Shown piece after piece: positions 35,186 through 46,374 of a stretch of DNA of 64,000 nucleotides. The DNA comes from Flaccisagitta enflata (Eukaryota; Chaetognatha; Sagittoidea; Aphragmophora), in assembly GCA_965153355.1 (NCBI GenBank), contig OZ231126.1:26102001-26166000 (forward strand), in the 5' to 3' direction. Position numbers and translations under genes: made by a program. Below the pieces are notes generated by a model. That model had not been told where the DNA came from. It made no database searches and saw only the letters and a list, made by a program, of their open reading frames with translations. Positions within the stretch are counted from its first letter, which is position 1. Each line of letters begins with the position of its first letter.

Positions 35186-35832
35186 ACCATAACGTCCGTC
35201 CGTACGTCCCCCCCCCGAAGCTTCTCAGGGCTCAAATCCATCCTCTCAGGCCTCAAATCCAGCCTCTCAGGCCTCAAATCCAGCCTCTCAGGCCTCAAAT
35301 CTGGCCTCTCAGGCCTCAAATCTGGCCTCTCAGGCCTCAAATTCAGCCTTTCAGGCCTCAAATCAAGCCTCTCGGGCCTCAAATCCAGCCTCTCAGGCCT
35401 CAAATCTGGCCTCTCAGGCCTCAAATCCAGCCTCTCAGGCCTCCAATCCAGCCTCTCAGGCCTCAAATCCAGCCTCTCAGGTCTCAAATCCCACCTCTCA
35501 GGCCTCAAATCCAGCCTCTTGGCCTCAAATCCAACCTCTTGGGCCTTAAACCCAGCCTCTTGGGCCTTAAACCCAGCCTCTCAGGCCTCAAATTCCCATT
35601 GAATAACATGGCAAATTGACAAAAAATTGATAAAGATGCAAAATTCCCAATGAATATCACGGAAAATTACCCTAAATATGCCCTCTCAGGACGAATGGAA
35701 ATTCACCCCTGTGTCCTACAGGACATTGGCCCTTTGGGGCCGCTGCCCTGCTCTCACTCCACTTCTTCAGCTAATCACTTCAAGCAGGGCATCGGGTACC
35801 GCTGACCATGTGCAATCCTTGGATGACTTGTT
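35186..35832 (-). mobile_element. Family C element, copy C4
   Basis: In element sense: AACAAGTCATCCAAGGATTG, GGTACCCGATGCCCTGCT, one inverted repeat (GTCCTGTAGGACACAGG), a CCATGTTATTCAATGGG segment as in C1/C2, then about eighteen 21-bp units (GAGGCTGGATTTGAGGCC + TGA) and GGACGTACGGACG. The second inverted repeat is missing. Both strands stay open for over 120 codons across the repeat (7 codons per unit). Confidence 0.75.
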
Positions 35833-36580
35833 TAAGTTCATGTTTAAAGTTCATCCCCATAAGTGTAGTAGAGGCTCTAACCGTAAAAAACACCCTGCTT
35901 TACAGGCTCCAAAGGGCCCTATGGACCCTATAATGAGGTTTTTAAGAAAATCAGAATTTTTTGCCATTTTTGTTGATCAATCAATATGTTCATTATAATT
36001 TGCAACCCAACTTGAGTCAAGGAAGCCCCGGCATGCAACGTAGAGCAGTGTAACGGGCTCCAGTGGGCTTATGGGGCCTAAAAGTTGGGTTTCTTAAGGA
36101 AATCTTGCTATTTTTAGCATTTTTTGCTCTGTAACATGTATCATCCATCCTTATTTCAATAAAAAACAACCTTGCTTGTATCTAGAAGCCCTTCAAAAGC
36201 CATTGTGTTTTTGTTACAGACCCCAGGGAGCCCCACAAGCCCCCATAAGCCCAAAAATAAGTTATTTTTTTTTAGTAAAACAACAATTTTTCCCGCTTAT
36301 CATGCACAAATTATTCCTTTCATTCCCAAAAGATTCTTTGCTTGTGTAGAAAATAGTGACAATCATCAGAATGCTGTTTATGGGCCCAAAGGGCCTCTTT
36401 GGGCCCCAAAAATGAGGTTTTGAAAAAATTTTTAGTGATTTCTTTAAAGCAAGGCCAAAACAAGTTTGGTTATTTCCACCTCCCCTTCCTCCTCCTCCTC
36501 CCCCTCCTTGACCTCCACCATCACCACCACCTCTCAAATTACCACCACCTCAACCCTTCACAATTTATAACCAGTCGCCC
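35833..36580. other. Stretch with degenerate AAGGGCC / GGGGCC repeats
   Basis: Three loosely repeated blocks (35900, 36060 and 36380) share GGGCCTAT-like words and AATGAGGTTTTTAAGAAA / AATGAGGTTTTGAAAAAA, suggesting an old tandem repeat of irregular spacing. No gene. Confidence 0.4.
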
Positions 36581-37156
36581 AAGGGTGGTCAGCGATAACC
36601 GTTGCCCTGCTGTGTATGTAGGTGATGGAAGGTGATGGGTAGCAGGGCAGCAGCCTCAAAGGGGACAATGTCCTGTAGAACACAGGGCAACTTTCGTTCG
36701 TTCGTTCGCCCGTCTGTTCGTCCGTCCATTTGTCCGTCCGTCCGTGCAGATTTGAGCATCAACCTGGGATTTGAGCCTTGGGGCTGGGGTTTGAACCTTG
36801 AAGCTGGGATTTGAGCCTCAAGGCTGGGATTTGAGCCTCAAGGTTGGGATTTGAGTCTTGAGGCTGGGTTTTGAACCTTGAGGCTGGGATTTGAGCCTCA
36901 AGGCTGGGATTTGAGCCTTAGGACTGGGATTTGAGCCTTAAGACTGGAATTTGAGGCTGGGATTTGAGCCTCAAGGTAGGGATTTGAGCCTCGAGGCTGG
37001 GTGGGACTTGAGCCTTGAGGCTGGGATTTGAGCCTTGAGGCTGAGATTTGAGTCTCAAAATGGAAGGGGGACGCACGCACGCACGGACTGACGAATGAAT
37101 GAAAGTCCCCCTGTGTTCTACAGGACATCGTCCCCTTTGGGGCCGCTGCCTAAAAG
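36581..37156 (+). mobile_element. Family C element, copy C5
   Basis: GTGGTCAGCGATAACCGTTG, GCCCTGCT/AGCAGGGC arms, inverted repeats AATGTCCTGTAGAACACAGG / CCTGTGTTCTACAGGACATC, GTCCGTCC and GCACGCACG microsatellites, and a core of about fourteen 20-21 bp units (GGGATTTGAGCCTCAAGGCT). Confidence 0.8.
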
Positions 37157-37495
37157 ACAAACTTCTTTCACCAACCTCCATTAAAAGCATCTTTAAAAAA
37201 TGAGACTAAATCACCAATTTACTTGATTTTTGGTCTACTTTTTCCACTTTTTACTCCGCCTCCTCCTCCTCCTCCTCCTCCTCTTTAATCATGTAGTCCC
37301 ACCTATTTGCTTGCAAACCTACACAATTATCTTGAAAATTAGGCTAAAATAACAAGTTTTTTGATTGCCGGCTCTCCTTCTTCCTCCTCCTCCTCCTCCT
37401 CCCCCACCTCACAAACTTCGACCACCATATCCTAAACCTGTGACTTTGTGTCAACATTAGTATATCTGCATAAAAAAAAAAACTTTTATTTTTCC
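37157..37495 (+). repeat. Imperfect duplicated block with CTCCTC runs
   Basis: Two blocks, each with an AATTATC/AAATCACCAA-like lead and a CCTCCTCCTCCTCC run (37258-37282 and 37383-37402). Confidence 0.5.
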
Positions 37496-37499
37496 CCAA

Positions 37500-38095
37500 A
37501 AAGTAGGTCAGCGGTACCCGTGCCCTGCTTGAGTAGTGTGTGATTTAGGTTGAGGGGAAGCAGGGCAGCGGCCCCAAAGGGGACGAAGTCCTGTAGAACA
37601 CAGGGGGAATCTGTTCGTCACCCCCTGCCCCATCCTCAGGGCTTTGTATCCTTTGGGGCCTATTCTAACCAAAATCCTGCCAAATAGCCCAAATCCAAGC
37701 AATATGGCCCAAATATAAGCAAAATGGCCGAAATCCAAGCAAATTGGCCAAATCTTGCCAGAAAACCCCCATTCTGGCCTGAGGTCCATCATTTTGGCCC
37801 CTTAGACCTATATTTTGGCCTTCAATACCGAAGGTCTGACCAGGTTTGGGCCATTTCGCTTGAATTTGGGCCATTATGCTTGGATTTTGGCCATTTTGCT
37901 TAGATTTTGGCCATATTGCTTGGATTTGGGCTGTTTGAAAGAATTTGGGTCAGAATAGGCCCTAAAGGATACAAAGCCCTGAAGATGGGGCTGGGGGGAC
38001 GGACGGACGGACGTACGTACGTATGTACCTACGTACAGACAGACAGATTCCCCCTGTGTTCTACAGGACTTCGTCCCCTTTGGGGCCGCTGCCCA
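37500..38095 (+). mobile_element. Family C element, copy C6
   Basis: GTCAGCGGTACCCGTGCC, inverted repeats AAGTCCTGTAGAACACAGG / CCTGTGTTCTACAGGACTT, then a second inverted pair further in (CCTCAGGGCTTTGTATCC / GGATACAAAGCCCTGAAG) and a core of GGCCCAAATCCAAGCAAA units that itself inverts at the middle. Confidence 0.8.
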
Positions 38096-39104
38096 AAAGG
38101 CTATTTCCAATGGTGCCCATTCCCAAATCCTCTCATGGAATAAGGAAAATAGCTAGGTGCAATATCTCCAAATTGGTGAGGTGTACATAAAAATGGAAAC
38201 TAGTCGCTATACTAGTAGGCCATTAATAAAGGGTAAGAATTGCTAAAAAGAATCACCTAAAGTCCAAGGTGTACATTGCTGAAATAGAATAAAACTGTAT
38301 TTTTTGCTCTTCCCCTTTCCATAGGATTATAATACGAAGTTACTCGTTCATTTTAGAAAAATGCATTTTGTTGTACTGACAAAAAAATATGAGGTGTACA
38401 TACAAATGGAGACCTGATTATGAAACCTTAAAGTCTCCTCTTGCATTTCCATCACCAATAAAGCCTTAATGTCAGGGTGTAGTTTGATCTTAAAACAATA
38501 ATAAGTAAGATAATTCCTTTATTTTGAACAAAAATCGCCCCAATAATAGGGTTTTAAGACCCCTTGAGCCCCCCAAATGCAAAATATGGGCCAAAATTGT
38601 AATGAATGATGTTATATTTGTCAAAAAGATGACAGTAGCACACCGCAACATACTCAAAAAACTACAGAACTACCAATTTAATATAGATTGCAAGTAATAA
38701 GTCCTTTCCTCATAAACCAATACTCTTTAGTCACAATCATTATTTCATCACTTTTTGCATTTTTTCGTTTGAGCCAAATCGACCATTTGAGCTCCCACAG
38801 CTAGTCTGGCCGATTACATAGCGGGCACCTACTTCCGGTCAAGATGTTATCCTATGGCTGGTTAATATAGAATTCATATAGAATAAAGATTTAGTTTAGC
38901 GTTTTTTGTTTCCCCATTTTTGACATACTGTGCCCTGGCCCCTGTACAATACTGGTTCGGCGTATCATAGGAGAATTCTCAGAACACTCGTTGCTTAGGT
39001 GAAGCTTATATTGTCTTAGTCTTAGCCAGATTTGATTTTTTTTTCAAGATTATTTTTTTCTTGACTGAAAACTAGAAAAGTCTGTCACTCCTTAGGCTGA
39101 GAAG
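38096..39104. other. Unassigned stretch
   Basis: No long frame or clear repeat. GAGGTGTACATAAAAATGG (38178) recurs as GAGGTGTACATACAAATGG (38391), hinting at an old duplication of about 210 bases. Confidence 0.4.
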
Positions 39105-39418
39105 AAACAAGGCCAACACCTATAATTCGCGTGCGAGACTTAAACTATTACTTTATAACATAACCACATCACTTCATTGAATTTTATTGACATAAGATAA
39201 TTCAAAATGACCTAAAATAACTTAAGTTGACTTAAACTGACTTAAAATGACCTAAAATGACTTAAAATGATCTAATCTGACTTAAAATGACCTAATTGAC
39301 TTAAAATGAGTTAGTAGGAATAAAGCGAATAAAAAAAGTAAAGTGTGACGGACCAACCGACCAACCGACCGACGGACAAAGCGGGGTGTAGAGTGGCGTA
39401 GCACGCGACTAAAAAAAA
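39105..39418 (+). mobile_element. Family A element, copy A12, with internal 10-bp repeat
   Basis: 5' AACAAGGCCAACACC and TTCGCGTGCGAGAC, then about a dozen TGACTTAAAA-type units (39190-39312), then GTAAAGTGTGACGGACC, GCGGGGTGTAGAGTGGCG and CACGCGAC-TAAAAAA. The GGGCAGG part is absent. Confidence 0.7.
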
Positions 39419-39558
39419 TACTCTACTGGAATCCTTATTGGATAACCCATTCAGACAGGTATTTTAACCAGCCAAAGCAGGAAAAGATATTAATCAAAAA
39501 TAAATAAAACAATTAAAAGAGTAAGGTTCCTTATTTCAGATGAGTGAGCTATCAATTT

Positions 39559-39559
<1 letters not shown>

Positions 39560-39642
<83 letters not shown>
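39560..39642 (+). repeat. CA microsatellite
   Basis: About 40 CA units, ending at ACGTAGCG. Confidence 0.95.
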
Positions 39643-40594
39643 AGCGCAATGCGCATGATTTTACACTTTTTGACTTGATCATTATTGATAGATAGATAGA
39701 CAGACCGACTGATCGATGGACCAACCGATCAACCGACTGACCATTGGATGAACGCAGTCTCCGATGGAATCGAAAGTCTCCGAGTAAAAAGTAGAGAATG
39801 AGCTGACATCGGCCCCAAACAGCTTGTAGATCGCAAGGATTACCAGTAATGTTGGCTGTCGCCGTGTGGAAAAAAGTCGTAAGCATTGGTCACATTTCAC
39901 CAAGTTTTGTATTCCGTCACTGCAATTCTTTTTTATTTGTTAGATCAAATCAAGAGCATATGTATGTAATGTCTGCACTGAAAATCAGAGAAAAATAGAA
40001 CTGTGACAAATGTGCTAGATGAGCCAAAATACTGAAAATCACTTAACCGGCGACCAACTATACTTACTAACATGCTAAATGAGCTTACATACTCAAAAAC
40101 ACCCTCATAGATGAGGAGCTATACTCACTGACAAGCTTTATTGTATTTGCATGCTCAAACGTGTATCAAAACATTTTCATCTGTCTCGATTAAATTCCGA
40201 TAAAAAAATTGAGCTAAATGAGCTAATTGAGCTAGAATACTGAAAAACACCCTGACAGATAAGCAGCTATGTTCATAAACATGTTTTCTTGCATTTGCAT
40301 GCTCAAACAAATATCAATACACTTTTTTATTGATCCAACACAAAATCACAGAAAATCGCAACAAATTCAATTTAAATTTTTCATAAAAGAGATATCAAAG
40401 AATTCATAACTCTAAAAATATTTGTCCAAGAACATTCTGCTTGGCGGCAAATGTAAGAGAATTTTTAAATTTACTCAGCCTTTCAATTTCATCCAAAAGA
40501 TCAATTGCTTGATCAAGAGCCTCAACTTTCCAATAAGACAATGGAAACCATGTTTCTCTGGAATATGACAAAAAGTCGACTGACTTCGACTTTT
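39643..40594. other. Unassigned stretch with duplicated GAGCTA blocks
   Basis: AAATGAGCTA, TACTGAAAAACACCCT and ACATGTTTTCTTG words recur at 40010-40070, 40080-40140 and 40210-40300, and also at 1500-1720, showing an old dispersed repeat. Ends are not resolved. Confidence 0.45.
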
Positions 40595-40656
40595 TGGGGG
40601 TTGGCCGCCCCTGCCCACCCGTCCGCAACGATATTGTGACCCCGCGTCACTTGTTT
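40595..40656 (-). mobile_element. Family B 5' fragment, copy B3
   Basis: In element sense AACAAGTGACGCGGGGTCAC, ATATCGTTGCGGACGGGTGG. Truncated after the GGGCAGGGGC motif. Confidence 0.65.
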
Positions 40657-40941
40657 TTCACTCATTATAGTCATAAGAATTGAAATTTGAAAGTCGAAAG
40701 CTTGGAATGGAAAACCATGCTGCTTGTAAATATATTATGTTGAAGAGGCCTAGTTGAAGCTTCTTTACTCTATAATGTTCCATGTTACACCGCTTTTAGA
40801 TCGAAATGTCGCGAAAAGAAGATATATTACTCATAAAATACTTAAGACAACTACTTGATTCTTTTTTTCTGTGATAGATAATTTGATTAAGTTTTGTTAC
40901 AAAAAAGAATTAAAGCCCCAGTATTGAAATATTCGCTCTTA

Positions 40942-41504
40942 CAGTATGTTTCATCTCGACTGTAACATTTCATGACAATGTAGCTCCAAAAGTATTAAAG
41001 ATAATTCAATTCTGTAAAAAATATCTAAAAGATAATACTTTAGCATTTAATGTTTATCAATTCCTAGGACTTTTTGACAAAAATTGGACGCTTTTATCAC
41101 ATAGCTAGCTAGATCGCACAAAATGCAAAAAATGTTATTTTCTTTATATTTCTGAGGTATTAATCAATAGGCTTTTTTTCTTTTTCATTATTTACTAACT
41201 ACAATTAAATTTCTCTCATTTAAGACCAATCTGGCATCAGTAGCTAAAACTGTTTGAAAATAAGAGCAATTTAAGGAAAGACAGTATAACCAGCAAAATA
41301 ATAGAATATCTTTTTTTTGCATAGCATATTTTCCAGCTCATAATGTTTTTAAAGGCTGATATTTCTTTAAAAAAAGTCCTAGGAATTATTGATAACAAAA
41401 TGCTAAAATATTATCTTCCAGATGTTTTTTACAGAATTGAATTATCTTTATTACTTTTGGAGCTACACCATCATGAAATGTTACAGTCGAGATGAAACAT
41501 ACTG
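40942..41504 (+). mobile_element. Foldback element, family J, nested in K
   Basis: Ends CAGTATGTTTCATCTCGACT / AGTCGAGATGAAACATACTG, flanking TA. Arms of about 150 bases run through TGTAGCTCCAAAAGTA and AATTCCTAGGACTTTTT. Confidence 0.85.
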
Positions 41505-41891
41505 TAATTTCATGACAGATATTAGTCGATTTCAGCCAAAAATAGCCTTTTTCCATGGAAAAAAGAGGTTAGACAGCAGCAGTGCTTCTTTTTTTCAACA
41601 AGAGTGGTCCAACAGTGTTGGCTATGAGGAATTAATGAAGTTTTGTTTGAAATACTGAAAGATTTGACTGATGATTGATTTTGACCCCAAAACACTGCAA
41701 AAACCTCAAGATTTGGGAAAATTTTGAAAAATTGTCAGCAAATTGTTCAAAATTAAAATCAGTGAGACCATTTTTTCCTTACAACATAATCTACATTAAA
41801 TTCTCTTGAATTCAAGACCAAGCTCAGCAATTCAGCTCAATTTGTGTGGAAATGACAACTATCAAATATAATTAAGAATAGTCGCAAAAGC

Positions 41892-42768
41892 GTTACATGT
41901 TCAGCGGTACCCGATGCCCCTATGTTAGTTTATTTTGTTATTAGATGATGAGTGGGGCAGCGGCCCCGGAGGGGCCAATGACCTATGATTCCATGCTGGA
42001 CAATTGCTGGGTCTTTAATACCTAATTTTGGGTCTAAATAGCCTGATTTGAGGTCTTAGTTGCCTGATTTAAGGTCTAAGATGCCTGATTTGAGGTTTGA
42101 GAGGTTTCAGAAGCTTGTTTTGGAGCTTAGAGGCCTGATCTTGGGTCTAATTCAGGGTCGGAGGCCTGTTTGTAGGCTGGGAAGGGCTGATGTGGGTCTG
42201 ATAGGCCTAGTTTGAGGTCTCAAAGATCTGATTTTGGGTTTGAAAGGCCAGATTTGGATCTGAGAGAACTGAAGTAAGTACTGAAATGCCTGAATTAGGG
42301 TCTGAGAGGCCTGATTTGAGGTCTGAATGGCCTGATCAGAGGCTCAAAAGGCCTGATAAGGGGTCTGTCAAGGCCTGATTTTAGATCTGAAAGGCCTGAT
42401 TGGGGTTCTTAGAGGCCTGGTTAGGATTCAGGAGGCCTAATTTGAGGTCTGGAAAGCCTGACTTGGGGTCTGACAGGCCTGATTGAGGCTCTGAGAGGCC
42501 TAAATTGAGGTCTGGAAGGCCTGATTTGGGATCTGATAGGCCAGATTAAGGTCCTGAGAGGCCTAGGTTGGGGTCTGGAAGCTCTGATTTTTGATCTGAT
42601 AGGCCTGATTGGGGGTCTGAAGGGCCTATTTTGACGCCCAGGAGGTTCTTTTCTAGGCTCGAGGGGGGGACAGACGGACGGACGGACGGACGAACGGACG
42701 GAAACCGGAAAATTTGCCCTATGTGGAATCATAGGTCATCGGCCCCTCCGGGGCCGCTGCCCAAAAAG
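41892..42768 (+). mobile_element. Family C element, copy C7, nested in K
   Basis: TGTTCAGCGGTACCCGATG, inverted repeats CGGCCCCGGAGGGGCC / GGCCCCTCCGGGGCCG, ATGACCTATGATTCCA / TGGAATCATAGGTCAT, GACGGACG microsatellite, and a core of about thirty 20-21 bp units (GCCTGATTTGAGGTCTGAGA). The stem bases differ from C1-C6 but stay paired. Confidence 0.8.
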
Positions 42769-43049
42769 TGGGTGGGAAAAAATCCTTCTATGTTAAACAT
42801 GCAATATTCATTTACTGTGAGTAGGCGTCTAAAATTTTTTAGTTGGTGGGACATTCTTTGCTTGTAGCAAAACTTAATCAAATTATCTATCAGGAGAAAA
42901 AAGAAAAAAGTAATTACTATGAATAGTTTTGGAGTAATATATCTTCTTTTCGCGACATTTCGATCAAAAAGCGGTGTACCAACAAGTCAGGAAGTCCAAT
43001 TGTGACGAACACAGTCGGATACTCGGTCGATACTCCAATCGCGTTCTGG

Positions 43050-43198
43050 CTATGGGCTTTGATGAATGAGGTCACACTGAGGCAGGAAGAACGCCCAGAT
43101 ACGACAGAAAAAAAAGTGCATGTGTGTGATGGAAGGACAAACCGACGGACGGACGGATTGATATGGCGAATCATTGAGTTGTGTGCACGCGACTAAAA
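43050..43198 (+). mobile_element. Family A 3' part, copy A13
   Basis: GAGGTCACACTGAGGCAGG, GACCGACGG-like run (AAACCGACGGACGGACGG), 3' GTGTGCACGCGAC-TAAAA. Confidence 0.5.
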
Positions 43199-43270
43199 AT
43201 GATAACGGTAGGAAAATGACCAAATTAAGACGGATGGAATGATATGAGTACACATAGATAAGACATGAAC

Positions 43271-43634
43271 ATTAGGCTGGACTCATTTTAGGCTTTGGAA
43301 AGAAAAATTGTCTCCAAGCAATTTTCATGTTCCACTTGTATATTTAGAGGCCTATCTACTTGCAAAATAAATTTGGACTTGATCTTGTCAGATCGTCATC
43401 AATGCTGTAGTTGTATAGAATTGATCGCTGTAGTTGTGAAAGAAATTTCTCCTATAGTAATTCTATACAACTACAGCATTGATGACGTTCTGACTAGATC
43501 AAGTCTAAATTTATTTTGTTTGTAGATAGGCCTCTAATTATACATGTGGACCATGAAAATTGCTTGGAGATAGGTTTTTTTTTCTTTTTTTCTTTTTTTT
43601 TTTTATTGTGTGCCCAGATTGAATCCAGCCTAAT
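43271..43634 (+). mobile_element. Foldback element, family H, 4-bp GAAC flanks
   Basis: Near-complete palindrome. Ends ATTAGGCTGGACTC / GAATCCAGCCTAAT, inner arms GTCATCAATGCTGTAGTTG / CAACTACAGCATTGATGAC. GAAC directly flanks both ends (43267-43270 and 43635-43638), a likely 4-bp target duplication that differs from the TA families. Confidence 0.8.
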
Positions 43635-45527
43635 GAACATGGTGATTAAAAACATGTTGAACATGCATTCAATCTGCAATAAATGGGAAAAATGGAGCAA
43701 GAGCGGGAAGAAAACTTTCTAAAAATTTGAATTGCTTTTGCAGTTCAAGATGAGTTCAATGGGACTAAGCCAAATCCGCGAATTCTTTTCTTAACTTTTG
43801 ATTTTTTTTGGGATCTTTGAACCATTTGGAAAATTCCAAAAAGTGGGGGTCTGATTTGGCACTTAACAATAACGGTAGGATAACTCAATTTGTGGCAACT
43901 TTCAGACTTGATAGGAAAAGTCTGAATAGATTTTTAGATGTAATTTCGAATTAAGTTGCACTGACATTCGGAGGAAACCCGCAAAAACGGATGTCAATGG
44001 TGAATTACTGCTGTTGCCAATATAAGAAATAAAAAATGACATAAGGGACCAAAATTTTGAACTCATTGTGGGTGGATTTCCATAACTCCTGGGTCTGTTA
44101 TATCGGAAGTGAAACATTCTAATGTTTGGTGATCGTTTGCCAAGAATCTCGACCTTGACTTTCAAAGGAACAGCTACGTAATTCTAATTTTTTATCGATG
44201 ATGCGTTCAGATTCGACTAACCAAGCAACAAATTGAAACATGGAGAAAAATGAATTGTCGGATTCTACGAAGCGTTTACAAGACGGCCCTTTAAGTTACT
44301 CTAGTTACTGACAAACAGGATAGGTATCAAGGGTTGGGTAACATCAACTTTAAGGGCAGGATTAAGGGCTATCATGAAGAAAATCTATTAGGCAATTTCT
44401 CCTATAAAGTGGGCCAGCTGAAAAACATGATTTGGCAAGCAAAAAAACACAGTTTTACCTCACCTATCATTTTGTTGATAATAGAAGCTGTTCTGACACA
44501 TCCCCTGGAACCAAGTGTCTAACATACATGCTTCATAATCAAGATTTTGATAGATTAGGTGGCCAAAAAGAGAGCCAAATAAGCCTATTTTCCCTGTCAC
44601 ACTTGTGTCACACTTCATATCTACTAAGATAAAGACACCAAGAAATTGTCAAGCTTATCCAACTATGGGTCATTTTTGTACCATTACTATCCCTAAAGAA
44701 ACACCAAAAATTTCATGGTGATCGGTGGTCATTTACTATGGAAAAAGTTTGCTCATAGTTGATTTGGCAAATATGAAAAAATATTCAATCTTGATAAAGA
44801 AATATGCTGTACACAAAAAAGCATACTTTTAAGTGTGATGGAAAATTTTTTTTCCCCCTGTTTAGTAAAGACATAACCCAGGTTACATACCAAATTTCAG
44901 ACCTTCATATCTGTTCTAGCCAGAGATATTGATTTTTTAGAAAAGTGTCCTATCGAGTTAACACCTTGTCACACTATGTCACACTGTTTTTCATAAAAAG
45001 TCATATGATTAAACACACTTTAAGACTTTAAGTGATTTTTTCAGTATGACTTGAAAAAGTATCAAATTCTGAGCCTAGAATCAAAATTTCAAGCTGATAG
45101 ATGCAACTATCATTGAATTATATTATTTTTTTCAATGTTAACTCAATCAGGCACTTATTTTTTGCCGGCCCGGTTTATAGGAGAAACTGCCATTAGCAAA
45201 ATAAGAATTTTGAAAAATCAGCCAATTCTCATGGTGCCGATTAGGGTTTTAATTCAGTTTATGGTAGAGTTGGCTTTGGGGTAGCCAAACAACCAATGGC
45301 CACCTACCACTAACTTGAATATTAGAATATAAGTGCGCGTCGTTTCACATTTTATTCTTAGACTGCCTGCTGTTTCATGATTAACTAGTTCTGATTCAGC
45401 TTACAGAGCCGACCATGAAAAACTCTTCTAGCGATGGACTGACTATCATGACCGATAAAAAGTGAACTCAAAAGTCTTTCATACTTACATATTTTTTGTA
45501 CAGTACGCACTTTTTTTCTTATCGGGT
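43635..45527. other. AT-rich unassigned stretch
   Basis: No gene supported. Short inverted match GGCAATTTCTCCTATAAA (44391) / TTTATAGGAGAAACTGCC (45174), and repeated GTGTCACACT words at 44597 and 44978, could mark another foldback element, but the ends are unresolved. Confidence 0.4.
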
Positions 45528-45736
45528 AAAAAAGTGACAACTTTAGCCGCTATAACTGTCGGTCAGATGGTCGATCCGTCGGTCCGTAACACTTTGGCAT
45601 TTATGGACATTTATGGGCATTTATGGGCGTCTTTGGCTTTACTGCTCCTGCCTTAATGCTTGATTGGCCTTTTTATGACTGCCCCTGCCCGCCAACCCGC
45701 ACGCGAATTTGGGTAGCCGTGTATTAGGCCTTGTTT
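45528..45736 (-). mobile_element. Family A element, copy A14
   Basis: In element sense: AACAAGGCCTAATACACGGC, TTCGCGTGCGGGTTGGCGGG, AAGGCAGGAGCAGTAAAGCC, GACGGACCGACGG. The 3' hairpin is eroded (TAGCGGCTAAAG). Confidence 0.65.
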
Positions 45737-46216
45737 AGTTCTAACCTCTTCGGCTTTGATATTGATTCAGATAGAGAAGATAGCCTTCAAAATTGTGGAA
45801 GTCTGTGTTCATTTGTTTTTGAAGTTCCAAGATTTGCAAAGAGAGTTCGCCTTTCTGAGCATGTTTAGCGTGTCACAAGAAAACAAAAGAACAATGGGCA
45901 AAAACGTTACACGTACTTCATTGAAAATTTGAAGCAGTATGTTTTGGGGTTAGGTTGAGAGGAATGTTTTTCAGATTCTGTTTTATGGAAAACTAGGAGT
46001 GGTGCGCGTAATAACTAGTCAGTGAGGGTTCACAAGGCCCTCTTCCATTTATTTCAGTTTGGGATAGTGAGGGATATTGTTCCACTTTTCATATATATGC
46101 ATAGTGCGAAGACTTATGCAAGAAACGATTTACAAGTGAATGAAACATAAATGGGTAATGATAAGCATGGTGAGGAAAACCCAAAACGAGGCACACATTG
46201 GAGGCGAATCCACAAA

Positions 46217-46217
<1 letters not shown>

Positions 46218-46315
<98 letters not shown>

Positions 46316-46328
46316 TCTCTCTCTCTCA
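46218..46328 (+). repeat. CT microsatellite
   Basis: About 50 CT units. Confidence 0.95.
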
Positions 46329-46374
46329 CCGTGCCACTCGCATACAGACGGAGTACGTGCGTACGTACACTACG

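Larger units (their letters stand above)
40788..42976 (+). mobile_element. Foldback element, family K (2.2 kb), with two nested elements
   Basis: Inverted ends CACCGCTTTTAGATCGAAAT / CATTTCGATCAAAAAGCGGTG. The arms continue through GTCGCGAAAAGAAGATATAT for about 125 bases, with TA flanking both ends. J (40942-41504) and C7 (41892-42768) lie inside. No transposase frame. Confidence 0.75.

Noticed and set aside
35137-35602. Seven-residue repeat protein (SLSGLKS or RPERLDL)
   Set aside because: Both strands are open through a 21-bp minisatellite inside a family C element. Other C copies have units of 20 or 22 bp that break the frame, so no selection for coding is apparent.
40160-41700. Possible transposase fragment inside the TA-flanked elements
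   Set aside because: The best frame (41422-41658, 78 codons) has no DDE/D pattern or helix-turn-helix. All foldback elements here look non-autonomous.
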